This document shows positions 51,191-60,053 of a stretch of 64,000 nucleotides of DNA, one piece after another. The DNA lies in contig DASXKV010000044.1 in NCBI GenBank assembly GCA_036496605.1, forward strand, positions 1 through 64,000, given 5' to 3'. Made by a program: the position numbers and the translations under genes. Every line of letters starts with the position of its first letter. The stretch's first letter is position 1. The notes under the pieces were generated by a model, which searched no databases, was not told the DNA's origin, and saw nothing but the letters and a program-made list of their open reading frames with translations. This stretch comes from Gemmatimonadaceae bacterium (lineage in GTDB: Bacteria > Gemmatimonadota > Gemmatimonadetes > Gemmatimonadales > Gemmatimonadaceae).

Positions 51191-51928
51191 ATGGATCTCT
51201 CGCTTATCGATCTCTGGCACCAAATGGGGCTGTTCGCCAAGTTCATCTGCTTTGTCATGGCAGTCATGTCGATCTACTCGCTGACAGTCATGGTCTCCAA
51301 GTGGTGGGGCCTGCGAAAGGCTCAGAAGGAAACGATCAAGTTCGCGCCGGAGTTCTCGCAGTTCCTCGAGGAGGACAACCTCACCGAAGCGATTCGCCTC
51401 GCTGAGAGTTACAAGCGGTCGCATGTCGCGCTCGTGCTCGGCGGCGCGCTGCAGGAAGTGAAGCCTCTCATTCAGGACGGGTCGGTCACCGTCGCGGACA
51501 TCAACTCGGCGGAGCGCGCGGTCGAGCGCAACATGCTGCTCGAGATCACGAATCTGAAGCGCGGCCTGGCCGTTCTCGCGACGGTCGGTGCGACGGCGCC
51601 GTTCGTCGGTCTTCTCGGCACGACGATGGGTATCGTGAACGCGTTCACCGGAATGGCCGCGACTGGATCGGGCGGTCTCGCCGCGATCGGTGGTGGCATC
51701 GCCGAAGCCCTTATCACGACGGCGTTCGGTTTACTCGTCGCGATCCCGGCCGTGTGGGCGTATAACTATTTCACGACCAAGATCGACAATCTCACCGCCG
51801 AGATGACGTACGTCTCCAAAGAGATGATCGACTATTTGATCAAGGGCGTCTCGGGCGAGTTCGGCCGCAGTCGCTTCACGCGTGAGTTCAACGCCTCCGG
51901 CGGAGCCGGTGGCCCGATCGCCCAGTAA
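51191..51928 (+). CDS. exbB: ExbB/TolQ/MotA-family proton channel
   Basis: 245 aa. Three transmembrane helices with the conserved GLLGTTMGIVNAF and ALITTAFGLLVAIPAVWAYNYF blocks, typical of ExbB/TolQ. It forms the stator pentamer around ExbD and drives TonB. The start at 51191 follows a GGAG sequence. Preceded 20 bp upstream by tonB and followed 26 bp downstream by exbD. Confidence 0.94.
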   Translation: MDLSLIDLWHQMGLFAKFICFVMAVMSIYSLTVMVSKWWGLRKAQKETIKFAPEFSQFLEEDNLTEAIRLAESYKRSHVALVLGGALQEVKPLIQDGSVTVADINSAERAVERNMLLEITNLKRGLAVLATVGATAPFVGLLGTTMGIVNAFTGMAATGSGGLAAIGGGIAEALITTAFGLLVAIPAVWAYNYFTTKIDNLTAEMTYVSKEMIDYLIKGVSGEFGRSRFTREFNASGGAGGPIAQ

Positions 51929-51954
51929 GCGACATTCCCTCAGGAGGAATTCCG

Positions 51955-52452
51955 ATGGCAATGTCGTCTAGTAGTGGCAGCGGGAGTGTCGCCTCGTCAC
52001 CTAACGTGACGCCGATGATCGACGTGATGCTCGTGCTCCTGATCATCTTCATGGTCGTCACTCCGGCGCTACTCGCCGGATTCAATGCCGATCCACCGAA
52101 GGCGGTCAACCTGAAGGACCATCCAGAAGATGCCAACCTCGATCAGGTGTTGGGCATCGACCGCGATGGGAACTATTACCTGAACAAGAAGCGCATTCGC
52201 ACCGAGGACGTGGGTCCGATGCTGAAGCGGATCTATGATGCCCGCACGGAGGACAAGATTCTTTACCTCAAGGCGGACAAGCAGCTCGATTATTCCAAGG
52301 TGCTCGATGCGCTGGACCTCGCCGCCAAGAACGGAGTGCGCGTTACGGGCATGATCTCGGAGCAGAAGCCGGGAACGATCTCGACAGTCGTCGGCGACAC
52401 GAAGGCGACGGCGCCAGTCGGCAAAGCACCGCCGGCGGGAGGGAAACCGTAA
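51955..52452 (+). CDS. exbD: ExbD/TolR family protein 1
   Basis: 165 aa, start supported by AGGAGG at 51942-51947. The N-terminal SPNVTPMIDVMLVLLIIFMVVTPAL has the essential membrane aspartate. The periplasmic domain (DQVLGIDRDGNYYLNKKRI...KILYLKADKQLDYSKVLDALDLAAKNGVRVTGM) is complete, with an Ala/Pro-rich tail. It is part of the proton-conducting stator. Its stop shares a base with the ATG of a second ExbD, so two different ExbD subunits are made from one message. Confidence 0.93.
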   Translation: MAMSSSSGSGSVASSPNVTPMIDVMLVLLIIFMVVTPALLAGFNADPPKAVNLKDHPEDANLDQVLGIDRDGNYYLNKKRIRTEDVGPMLKRIYDARTEDKILYLKADKQLDYSKVLDALDLAAKNGVRVTGMISEQKPGTISTVVGDTKATAPVGKAPPAGGKP

Positions 52453-52895
52453 TGGCTATGTCGTCAGGCGGTAGTGGCGGAGGCCTCAGCAACGACATCA
52501 ACGTCACGCCAATGATCGACGTTCTGCTCGTGCTGCTGATCATCTTCATGGCGGCGCTGCCGTCGATGCGGAAAGCGATCGACATTCAGCTTCCGGATCC
52601 CACGCCGAGCGTGCAGCCGAACAACTCGAAGTCCGACCAGATCGTACTCGAAGTCAAACCTGGTGGTCAGTTCTCGATCAACACCCGGGATGTAGTGGGC
52701 ACGGACAATCTGAAGCGCCAGCTCAAGGAGATTTACGATCCCCGTCCCGAAAAGATCATCTTCGTGAAGGGTGATCCCAAGGTGAAGTATGCCGACGTCA
52801 TCGAGGCGATGGACATCGCACGCGGTGCCGGGGTGAAGGTCATCGGAGTTCCGCCGAAGGACATTCCAGGCGATACGAAGCCAGCAGGGAAGTAG
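52452..52895 (+). CDS. exbD: ExbD/TolR family protein 2
   Basis: 147 aa, overlapping the first exbD by one base (TAATG). The membrane segment NDINVTPMIDVLLVLLIIFMAALP keeps the proton-binding aspartate. The periplasmic domain contains LEVKPGGQFSINTRDV and IIFVKGDPKVKYADVIEAMDIARGAGVKVIGV. It differs enough from its neighbour to suggest a heteromeric ExbD pair, as found in several phyla. A terminator hairpin follows at 52922. Confidence 0.93.
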   Translation: MAMSSGGSGGGLSNDINVTPMIDVLLVLLIIFMAALPSMRKAIDIQLPDPTPSVQPNNSKSDQIVLEVKPGGQFSINTRDVVGTDNLKRQLKEIYDPRPEKIIFVKGDPKVKYADVIEAMDIARGAGVKVIGVPPKDIPGDTKPAGK

Positions 52896-52921
52896 CCTCG
52901 AAGGACAAGTAGCAAAAAACG

Positions 52922-52965
52922 ATACGGCGGGCGAACCTTTAAGGAGCGCCCGTCGTATAATTTTT
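52922..52965 (+). terminator. Rho-independent terminator after exbD2
   Basis: ATACGGCGGGCG (52922-52933) pairs with CGCCCGTCGTAT (52947-52958) with one wobble pair, loop of 13 bases, followed by AATTTTT. It ends the tonB-exbB-exbD-exbD transcript. Confidence 0.75.
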
Positions 52966-53004
52966 GGGGTATTGAAGGGCACAGCCTCTGCCCATCCGCA
53001 TCGT

Positions 53005-53877
53005 ATGAGCGCATCGCCACGTCCATCTGACATGCAGCCGACGACCTCACCGAGCTCGTCGTTCACGCGGCGCCGAGAGCTTCCGGCGCTGGCGTTGCCG
53101 CGCGCGCGCGAGGATCGACGGGCGGGGGCTCTTCTGTCGCTGCTGTTGCACGTCGCGATCGTTATGCTACTGATCACTCCGTTCGCGGTACATCACGAGA
53201 TCGTCGAGCGCGATCAGGGGGCCGGTGGTCCGGGCCCTGCGGGTGGCGGTGGTGGCGGGCACGGCGGCACGGGTGGCGTCGCGGACCAGAGTGAGCGACT
53301 GCGATTCATACAGGTCGCACCGCAGCCGGCGAATCTGGCGCCGCAGACGCCGCCCGAGCCCGTCGTGCCGCCGCCGCCGCCGGTGCCACCGCCAGAGCCA
53401 GTGAAGGTCGAACTGACACCTACGCCCCCCGTCGAAGCAAAGCTCGACGTCCCAGCGCCGGCGAAGCTTCCGGATGTTGCCGCTACGACAGGCGTGGGGG
53501 GCGGCAGTGGCCATGACGGAACGAATGGGAGTGGCCCTGGTAGTGGCGGCGGCGTAGGAAGCGGCATCGGCACTGGTCGAGGGGCCGGTATTGGCCCCGG
53601 CACCGGCGGCGGCAGCCAGGTCAATTATCCGCCTCAGCCTATCGAATTCTTCCTTCCTCCGCTGCCGGCGCCGGATAAGGTGCGCGGCTTTCACCTCGTC
53701 GCGGAGTTCGACGTCGACGAGACGGGGCGTGTCCGCTCCTTCGACTTCACGCCGACGAAGGACGGCGGCTACAACAAGAAGATCGAGGAAGTGCTGCGTT
53801 CTGTGCGCTTCCGCCCCGGCACTCGACCCGACGGCACTCCGGTTCGAATGAAGGCGCAGCTCGGCTACGAGTTCTGA
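53005..53877 (+). CDS. TonB family protein 2 (Gly/Pro-rich spacer)
   Basis: About 290 aa from ATG 53005; TTG 52972 and ATG 53032 are alternatives and none has a clear ribosome-binding site. A basic N-terminus precedes one transmembrane helix (LLSLLLHVAIVMLLITPFAV). The long spacer switches from Gly-rich (GAGGPGPAGGGGGGHGG) to Pro-rich (VVPPPPPVPPPEPVKVELTPTPPV) to Gly/Ser-rich. The last about 75 residues are a TonB C-terminal domain (GFHLVAEFDVDETGRVRSFDF...VRFRPGTRPDGTPV). It probably serves a different receptor set than tonB upstream. It lies after a terminator and so has its own promoter. Confidence 0.85.
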   Translation: MSASPRPSDMQPTTSPSSSFTRRRELPALALPRAREDRRAGALLSLLLHVAIVMLLITPFAVHHEIVERDQGAGGPGPAGGGGGGHGGTGGVADQSERLRFIQVAPQPANLAPQTPPEPVVPPPPPVPPPEPVKVELTPTPPVEAKLDVPAPAKLPDVAATTGVGGGSGHDGTNGSGPGSGGGVGSGIGTGRGAGIGPGTGGGSQVNYPPQPIEFFLPPLPAPDKVRGFHLVAEFDVDETGRVRSFDFTPTKDGGYNKKIEEVLRSVRFRPGTRPDGTPVRMKAQLGYEF

Positions 53878-53920
53878 GTCGCGCGCTTCGCTCGCGACCT
53901 CAGAACTCATCGCCGATCGC

Positions 53921-54098
53921 GCTCGCTCGCTGGCGCTCGCGACAAGTCTTATTTGGAGTCGCGCGCGCAGCTGCGCGCGCTCCCGACTTTCGCGCACGTC
54001 TGACGTGTCGATGGACTGGGTAGGCGTACGGAGTGGGGAGTGAGCGCGCAGCGCGAACGACTTCAAATAAGACTTCGAGCGAGCGTCAGCGAGCGAGG
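53921..54098. repeat. 178-bp palindromic intergenic element
   Basis: Arms 53921-53961 and 54058-54098 are reverse complements at 35 of 41 positions (core AAATAAGACTT). Inside is the perfect 20-bp palindrome GCGCGCGCAGCTGCGCGCGC at 53961-53980. Part of the 356-bp non-coding gap 53878-54233; the rest of the gap holds the hairpin at 54101-54137 and nothing else I recognise. Confidence 0.75.
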
Positions 54099-54100
54099 TT

Positions 54101-54137
54101 GCTACTAGCACGCGAGCTTTGCTCGCGTGCCAGTAGC
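54101..54137. terminator. Strong hairpin after palindromic element
   Basis: GCTACTAGCACGCGAGC (54101-54117) and GCTCGCGTGCCAGTAGC (54121-54137) form a 17-bp stem with one mismatch and loop TTT. No immediate T-run, but ATTTTTC follows about 20 bp later. It may block read-through into the permease gene. Confidence 0.55.
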
Positions 54138-54233
54138 GCCGCGCCACGAATTGCACGATTTTTCACCGGCTTCCGGCAAACCATCCCGTCGGCAGCTTGA
54201 TGATCGCGATTTCGTGCAATCACCAGGAGCCGA

Positions 54234-55781
54234 ATGACGAGCGTGGCCGCCCCCAAGACCGGCGCGGGGTCGTCGAGTCCGACGCAGCAAGCCAATCCGG
54301 AATTCATCAAGGCGATGACCCTGACCGACGCGACGATGCTCGTCGCGGGCTCGATGATCGGTTCGGGAATTTTCATCGTCTCCGCGAGCATGTCGCGGAC
54401 GCTCGGCTCTCCCTTCTGGTTGCTGCTCGCGTGGATCGTGACCGGTGTCGTCACGCTGCTCGGAGCGCTCTCGTATGGCGAGCTGGCGGCGATGTTTCCT
54501 CGAGCGGGCGGCCAGTACGTGTTTCTTCGCGAGTCCATGGGTCCACTGATGGGATTTCTCTACGGATGGACCCTTTTTCTCGTCATTCAGACTGGAACGA
54601 TCGCCGCCGTCGCGGTGGCATTCGGGCGGTTTCTCGGCGTGCTCTGGCCCACGATCTCGCCGAATCGTTATGCATGGTTCCCCCAGGCGGATGTCTGTTC
54701 GAGGTGGCTCGGGTGCACCGACTCCGCGAACGCCATTCAGCTCGGCCTAACGCCACAACGGTTGGTTGCACTCGTGAGCATCGCGGTGCTGACGTGGATC
54801 AACCTGCGTGGCGTCCGCGAGGGGAAGATCGTGCAGACGACGCTCACGATCGTGAAGACCGGCGCGCTCGCCATGCTCATTCTCATCGGCATCACTGTCG
54901 GTAGGAACGCGACGGCGCTCGCCGCGAATTTTTCGAACGGTCACTTCTTCGGCACCGTGGACGTCTCGGGCGCATTTGTCATCGCGTTCGGTGCCGCACT
55001 CGTCGGCTCGTTGTTCTCGAGCGACGCGTGGAACAACGTGACCTTCGCTGCCGCCGAGGTGCAGAACCCGAAGCGAAACTTGCCGCTGGCCCTCGTGTTG
55101 GGCACCGGGCTCGTGACGCTGCTCTATGTTCTCGCGAATGTCGGATATCTCAACGTCCTCCCGATGGCCGGCGATCCACAGGGCGCGACGGCGATCGCAC
55201 GCGGCATCGCGAGCGCGACGCAGGATCGCGTGGCCACGGCGGCGCTCGAGGTCGTGTTTGGCGCCGCGGGGGCGACGATCATGGCCATCGCGATTCTGAT
55301 CTCGACCTTCGGTTGCAACAACGGGCTCATTCTCGCCGGAGCGCGTGTGTACTACGCGATGGCGCGCGACGGGCTGTTCTTCCGTCGGGTGGGGACCCTG
55401 AACGCGCGACGGGTGCCAGCTGCCGGCCTGATCGTGCAGTCGATCTGGACGGCCCTGCTCTGCCTAACGGGGAGCTATGGTCAACTGCTCAATTATGTGA
55501 TTTTCGCGGCGCTCGTGTTCTATGCGCTGACGACGATCGGTCTGTTCATTCTGCGGGCGAAGCGTCCCGATATGGAGCGACCTTATCGGGCCTTTGGCTA
55601 TCCCGTGCTCCCCGCCGTGTACATCGCGTTGACGACGCTCGTCATGCTGCTCATCGTTCTCTCGCCGTCGACGCGGCAGGACGCCTTCTTGGGTCTGGTG
55701 CTCGTACTCATCGGTATTCCAGTATTCTTCCTCTGGCGCCGGATCGAACCATCGTCTCCCGGTGCCGCCTCACGAGTGTGA
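54234..55781 (+). CDS. APC superfamily amino acid permease
   Basis: 515 aa with about 12 transmembrane helices. The ATG at 54234 has CAGGAG 6-11 bases upstream. The consensus MTLTDATMLVAGSMIGSGIFIVSASMSRTLGSP (helix 1 glycine motif), a conserved YGELAAMFPRAGGQYVFLRESMGPLMGFLYGW and RGVREGKIVQTT identify an APC (LAT-like) transporter. Substrate unknown. A cysteine- and tryptophan-containing loop (FPQADVCSRWLGCTDSA) in the middle is slightly unusual. The next gene begins 68 bp later. Confidence 0.9.
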   Translation: MTSVAAPKTGAGSSSPTQQANPEFIKAMTLTDATMLVAGSMIGSGIFIVSASMSRTLGSPFWLLLAWIVTGVVTLLGALSYGELAAMFPRAGGQYVFLRESMGPLMGFLYGWTLFLVIQTGTIAAVAVAFGRFLGVLWPTISPNRYAWFPQADVCSRWLGCTDSANAIQLGLTPQRLVALVSIAVLTWINLRGVREGKIVQTTLTIVKTGALAMLILIGITVGRNATALAANFSNGHFFGTVDVSGAFVIAFGAALVGSLFSSDAWNNVTFAAAEVQNPKRNLPLALVLGTGLVTLLYVLANVGYLNVLPMAGDPQGATAIARGIASATQDRVATAALEVVFGAAGATIMAIAILISTFGCNNGLILAGARVYYAMARDGLFFRRVGTLNARRVPAAGLIVQSIWTALLCLTGSYGQLLNYVIFAALVFYALTTIGLFILRAKRPDMERPYRAFGYPVLPAVYIALTTLVMLLIVLSPSTRQDAFLGLVLVLIGIPVFFLWRRIEPSSPGAASRV

Positions 55782-55849
55782 GGCTCGGGCTCGCGCCCTT
55801 CGATCTCCCCTCGATCATACGACCGTTCAGCTCTTCAGGAGAAAGCGTA

Positions 55850-58390
55850 ATGATGCCTTCGTTGGTGACCACGCTGCGTAGACGACTTCCGCTAGCGCTC
55901 ACGTTCGTGCTCGGAGCGCTGGCGACGCCGCTCGCCACGCCGCTCTTCGCCCAGGCGCCGGCCTCGCCGCCGTCTAGCGGGGGAGAAGCGAACCTCATCA
56001 TTCCCGATCTGACGCAAGTGAGCTTTCTCGGCATCAACGGCCACAAGCTGCTGCTGTCGGGACTCGTCGTCTGCGCACTCGGCCTCTTGTTCGGTCTAAC
56101 GATTTACAATCGCCTCAAGAACATGGCCGTGCACAAGTCGATGCTGGACATCTCCGAGCTGATTTACGAAACGTGCAAGACGTATCTGCAGAATCAGGGA
56201 AAATTCATCCTCCTGCTGTGGGTGTTCATCGGTTTGATTGCGGCCGTGTACTTCGGTATGCTTGCGCCGACGACCGACGCGTCAGGCGCTGAAGTACATG
56301 GATATCCGCCGCTCAAGGTGGCGGTCATCCTGCTGTTCAGTCTCATCGGCATCGCTGGTAGTTACGGCGTTGCTTGGTTCGGCATCCGCGTGAATACGTT
56401 CGCAAACTCGCGGACGGCATTCGCGAGTCTCCGCGGTAAGCCGTATCCGTGCTATCAGATTCCACTCTCGGCGGGAATGAGCATTGGCATGTTGCTCATC
56501 TCGGTCGAGCTCGTGCTGATGCTTTTTATTCTGCTCTTTATTCCGCGGGATTATGCGGGTCCGTGTTTCATTGGATTCGCAATCGGTGAGTCGCTCGGCG
56601 CAGCCGCCCTCCGAGTCGCGGGCGGTATTTTCACGAAGATCGCGGACATCGGTTCGGACCTGATGAAGATCGTCTTCCGCATCAAGGAGGACGACGCACG
56701 CAACCCCGGCGTGATCGCGGATTGCACGGGCGACAACGCGGGCGATTCGGTGGGTCCGAGCGCCGACGGTTTCGAGACGTACGGCGTCACGGGCGTCGCG
56801 CTCATCACCTTCATCCTGCTCGCGGTGTCCAGCGCGACGGTGCAGGTGCAGCTCCTGGTGTGGATCTTCGTGATGCGCATCGTGATGATCATCGCGTCCG
56901 GTATTTCATATCTTCTGAACGAAGCGATCGCCAAAGCGCGCTATGCGACCGCTGACCGGATGAACTTCGAATCGCCGCTCACGGTCCTCGTGTGGCTCAC
57001 GTCGATCGTATCGGTCATTCTCACCTACATCGCCTCGTACGTGTTCATCAAGGACCTCGGCGACGGCAGCTTGTGGTGGAAGCTTTCGACAGTCATTACC
57101 TGCGGCACGCTCGCCGGTGCGATCATTCCCGAATTCGTAAAGGTCTTTACGTCCGTTGACTCGCGACACACACGCGAAGTGGTGACCTCTTCGCGCGAGG
57201 GCGGGGCATCGTTGAATATTCTTTCCGGGCTCGTGGCGGGAAACTTCAGTGCGTTCTGGCTCGGCATCGTCATGGTCGCGCTGATGGGGATCGCGTTCGG
57301 CGTGAGCACGCTCGGCGTCGGTTCGCTGATGATTGCCCCGGCGGTGTTCGCATTCGGCCTCGTCGCGTTCGGCTTCCTCGGTATGGGTCCGGTGACGATT
57401 GCCGTCGACTCGTACGGGCCGGTGACGGACAATGCCCAGTCGGTGTACGAGCTGTCGCTCATCGAAGAAGTGCCTAACATAAAGGCTGAGCTCCAGCGTG
57501 ATTACGGCTTCACCGTCGACTTCGAGCGCGCGAAGCACTTCCTCGAGGAGAACGACGGAGCGGGGAACACGTTCAAGGCGACAGCGAAGCCGGTGCTCAT
57601 CGGAACGGCGGTCGTTGGTGCGACGACGATGATCTTCTCGATCATCGTGGCACTCACGCAGGGCCTGCGTCCCGAGCTCATCGCCAACCTGTCGCTCTTG
57701 CATCCGCCGTTCCTGCTCGGACTCATCACGGGCGGCGCGGTGATTTACTGGTTCACCGGTGCATCGATGCAGGCGGTGACGACGGGCGCGTATCGCGCCG
57801 TCGAGTTCATCAAGGCCAACATTCGACTGGAAGGCGTAACAAGAGCCTCCGTCGAAGACTCGAAGAAAGTGGTGGCGATCTGTACGAAATACGCGCAGCT
57901 CGGAATGTTCAACATCTTCTTGACGGTGTTCTTCTTCACGCTCGCGTTCGCGTTCGTCGAGCCATACTTCTTCATCGGTTACCTCGTCTCCATCGCGCTA
58001 TTCGGGTTGTTCCAGGCGGTGTTCATGGCGAATGCTGGTGGTGCGTGGGACAACGCGAAGAAAATTGTCGAGGTCGAGCTGAAGGGGAAGGGCACGGAGC
58101 TGCATGCAGCTACGGTCGTGGGTGATACGGTTGGCGATCCGTTCAAGGACACCTCCTCGGTCGCGATGAACCCGATCATCAAGTTCACCACGCTGTTCGG
58201 TCTTCTCACGGTCGAGCTGGCGGTGTCGGTGGCGAATTCGCGCGGCACGCAGTTCACCTTCGTCCTCGCGGGAATTTTCTTCCTTCTCGCGTTGGTGTTC
58301 GTGTATCGCTCGTTCTACAGCATGCGCATCGAATCCGAGAGGCCGGCGGACCTGCCGACGGGCGCGCCCGAGCGGGTGCCTGCGCGCTGA
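55850..58390 (+). CDS. hppA: Membrane pyrophosphatase (ion-translocating), divergent subfamily
   Basis: 846 aa from ATG 55850 with AGGAGA upstream; the much longer open frame from 55028 is a shadow of the permease. A signal peptide-like N-terminus (LALTFVLGALATPLATPLFAQ) precedes about 16 membrane helices. It couples pyrophosphate hydrolysis to H+ or Na+ pumping. Recognisable blocks: KIADIGSDLMKIVFRIKEDDARNPGVIAD, DNAGDSVGPSADGFETYG, GNTFKATAKPVLIG and GGAWDNAKKIVEVELKGKGTELHAATVVGDTVGDPFKDTSS. Several depart from the common family consensus: the [11 protein letters not shown] element is altered, and GNTTAA/GNTTKA is GNTFKA with Lys at the position linked to K+ independence. Confidence 0.9.
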   Translation: MMPSLVTTLRRRLPLALTFVLGALATPLATPLFAQAPASPPSSGGEANLIIPDLTQVSFLGINGHKLLLSGLVVCALGLLFGLTIYNRLKNMAVHKSMLDISELIYETCKTYLQNQGKFILLLWVFIGLIAAVYFGMLAPTTDASGAEVHGYPPLKVAVILLFSLIGIAGSYGVAWFGIRVNTFANSRTAFASLRGKPYPCYQIPLSAGMSIGMLLISVELVLMLFILLFIPRDYAGPCFIGFAIGESLGAAALRVAGGIFTKIADIGSDLMKIVFRIKEDDARNPGVIADCTGDNAGDSVGPSADGFETYGVTGVALITFILLAVSSATVQVQLLVWIFVMRIVMIIASGISYLLNEAIAKARYATADRMNFESPLTVLVWLTSIVSVILTYIASYVFIKDLGDGSLWWKLSTVITCGTLAGAIIPEFVKVFTSVDSRHTREVVTSSREGGASLNILSGLVAGNFSAFWLGIVMVALMGIAFGVSTLGVGSLMIAPAVFAFGLVAFGFLGMGPVTIAVDSYGPVTDNAQSVYELSLIEEVPNIKAELQRDYGFTVDFERAKHFLEENDGAGNTFKATAKPVLIGTAVVGATTMIFSIIVALTQGLRPELIANLSLLHPPFLLGLITGGAVIYWFTGASMQAVTTGAYRAVEFIKANIRLEGVTRASVEDSKKVVAICTKYAQLGMFNIFLTVFFFTLAFAFVEPYFFIGYLVSIALFGLFQAVFMANAGGAWDNAKKIVEVELKGKGTELHAATVVGDTVGDPFKDTSSVAMNPIIKFTTLFGLLTVELAVSVANSRGTQFTFVLAGIFFLLALVFVYRSFYSMRIESERPADLPTGAPERVPAR

Positions 58391-58398
58391 AGCCAGTT

Positions 58399-58497
58399 TG
58401 TCATCCTGAGCGCAGCGAAGGATCTGGGTCCTTGCGTCGAAGCAAGTCACAGGGCAAGGACGCTAGATCCTTCGTCGCTTCGCTCCTCAGCATGACA
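58399..58497. repeat. TCATCCTGAG-type inverted-repeat element
   Basis: TGTCATCCTGAGCGCAGCGAAGGATCT (58399-58425) and AGATCCTTCGTCGCTTCGCTCCTCAGCATGACA (58465-58497) are imperfect reverse complements around a short loop. Similar 'TCATCCTGAGCGAAGCGAAGGATCT' repeats are widespread between genes in diverse bacterial genomes. Between hppA and the next permease; may act as transcript-end hairpin. Confidence 0.85.
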
Positions 58498-58517
58498 CAA
58501 CTCTAGAACTATCCTTC

Positions 58518-60053
58518 ATGCCTTCACTCTTCTCGCGAAAGCCTATTTCGGAGCTGCTGGTCGAAGGTGAGCACCCCAACGCGCTGAAGCGTGCGTTGGG
58601 CGCCGGCGATCTGATCATGCTGGCGATCGGCGCGGTGATCGGCGCGGGGATCTTTGGCGCGATTGGTACCGCGGCCGCGGGGCAAACCGACGCGGCGGGC
58701 CACATCATTCGTACGGGCGCCGGACCGGCGCTTGTTCTTTCTTTCTTGCTCCTCGGCTTCGCCTGCGCGCTCGCTGGCCTCTGTTACGCCGAGCTGGCGT
58801 CGATGATCCCACAGGCGGGTAGCGCGTACGCGTACGCGTATGCGACGTTAGGCGAGATCGTCGCCTGGATCATCGGCTGGGATCTGATCCTCGAGTATGC
58901 CGTCGGCAACGTCGCCGTCGCGATCTCGTGGGGAGATTACTTCAAGACGCTCACGGGAGGGCTCTTCGGGGCACCGCTCTGGCTCACGACGGGCTATCGC
59001 ACGGCACTGCTCAGCTCCGATCCTGCGATTCACGGTCTGCTACAGACCGCGCCGCATCTCGCTGGTGTTGCGATCCTCATCAATGTGCCGGCGGCCATCA
59101 TCGTCTTGCTGGTCACCTGGCTGCTGATGATGGGTGTCCGCGAGAGCGCGCGGGCGAACAACATCATGGTCGCGGTGAAGCTCGTCGTCCTTGCGCTCTT
59201 CGTCGTTGTCGGGTTCATGCACATCGATCCGAAGAACTATCATCCCTTCGCGCCTAACGGCTGGACGGGGATTCATCAGGGCGCGGCGATCGTCTTCTTT
59301 GCCTACATCGGCTTCGACGCCATATCGACGGCGGCTGAGGAAACGAAGAATCCTCAGCGAAACATGCCGCTTGGGATTCTTGGCGGGCTGGCGATCTGTA
59401 CGATTATCTACATCATCATCGGCGCCGTGCTCACGGGTATGGCGCCATCTAGCCAGCTGGGCGTCGCCGATCCGCTCGCGCGCGCGCTGCAGATCGCCGG
59501 GCTCGATCGCCTGAGCCGCCTGCTCTCGCTCGGTGCCGTCGTCTCGATGACCGCCGTCTTGCTTGTCTTTCAGTACGGCCAGCCGCGCATTTTTTTCGCC
59601 ATGGCACGGGACGGACTGCTCCCGAAGTGGGCCGCGAAAGTCAGTGGCAAGCATCGCGTTCCACACATAACGACCCTCCTTACCGGATTGTTCGTTGCCG
59701 CGTGGTCGCTCATTGGCGATGCCGGCGAGACATATGATCTGACGAACATCGGAACGTTGTTCGCGTTCGTGCTCGTCTGCATCGGTGTGCTTGTGCTTCG
59801 CCATACGGACCCGGATCGTGAACGACCATTCCGGGTACCGATGGTCTGGCCGGTGACGATCGTCGGCGCCGCGTTGTGTGTGTATGTGATGCGGGGCCTG
59901 CCTCCTCAGGCATGGGAGCGATTCGGGTGGTGGCTGGCGATCGGGCTCGTGCTGTACTTTAGCTTTGGTTTCCGCAACTCAACCCTGCGGCGCAGCATGC
60001 GCCCTGAGCTCCCCGACCTCTCCTCGACGCGACCACGCGAGCGAGTGCCATGA
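58518..60053 (+). CDS. APC superfamily amino acid permease (CAT-like)
   Basis: 511 aa with 12-14 hydrophobic helices. The opening FSRKPISELLVEGEHPNALKRALGAGDLIMLAIGAVIGAGIFGAIGTAAAG, the helix 3 region AELASMIPQAGSAYAYAYATLGEIVAWIIGWDLILEYAVG and FFAYIGFDAISTAAEETKNPQRNMP match cationic amino acid transporter-like proteins (YfnA/CAT group). Probably an amino-acid/proton symporter. Its TGA overlaps the start of the next transporter gene (ATGA), so the two are co-translated. Confidence 0.93.
   Translation: MPSLFSRKPISELLVEGEHPNALKRALGAGDLIMLAIGAVIGAGIFGAIGTAAAGQTDAAGHIIRTGAGPALVLSFLLLGFACALAGLCYAELASMIPQAGSAYAYAYATLGEIVAWIIGWDLILEYAVGNVAVAISWGDYFKTLTGGLFGAPLWLTTGYRTALLSSDPAIHGLLQTAPHLAGVAILINVPAAIIVLLVTWLLMMGVRESARANNIMVAVKLVVLALFVVVGFMHIDPKNYHPFAPNGWTGIHQGAAIVFFAYIGFDAISTAAEETKNPQRNMPLGILGGLAICTIIYIIIGAVLTGMAPSSQLGVADPLARALQIAGLDRLSRLLSLGAVVSMTAVLLVFQYGQPRIFFAMARDGLLPKWAAKVSGKHRVPHITTLLTGLFVAAWSLIGDAGETYDLTNIGTLFAFVLVCIGVLVLRHTDPDRERPFRVPMVWPVTIVGAALCVYVMRGLPPQAWERFGWWLAIGLVLYFSFGFRNSTLRRSMRPELPDLSSTRPRERVP

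Noticed and set aside
55028-55849. N-terminal extension of hppA by about 270 residues
   Set aside because: It is the APC permease gene read in another frame; ATG 55850 has a good ribosome-binding site and leader.
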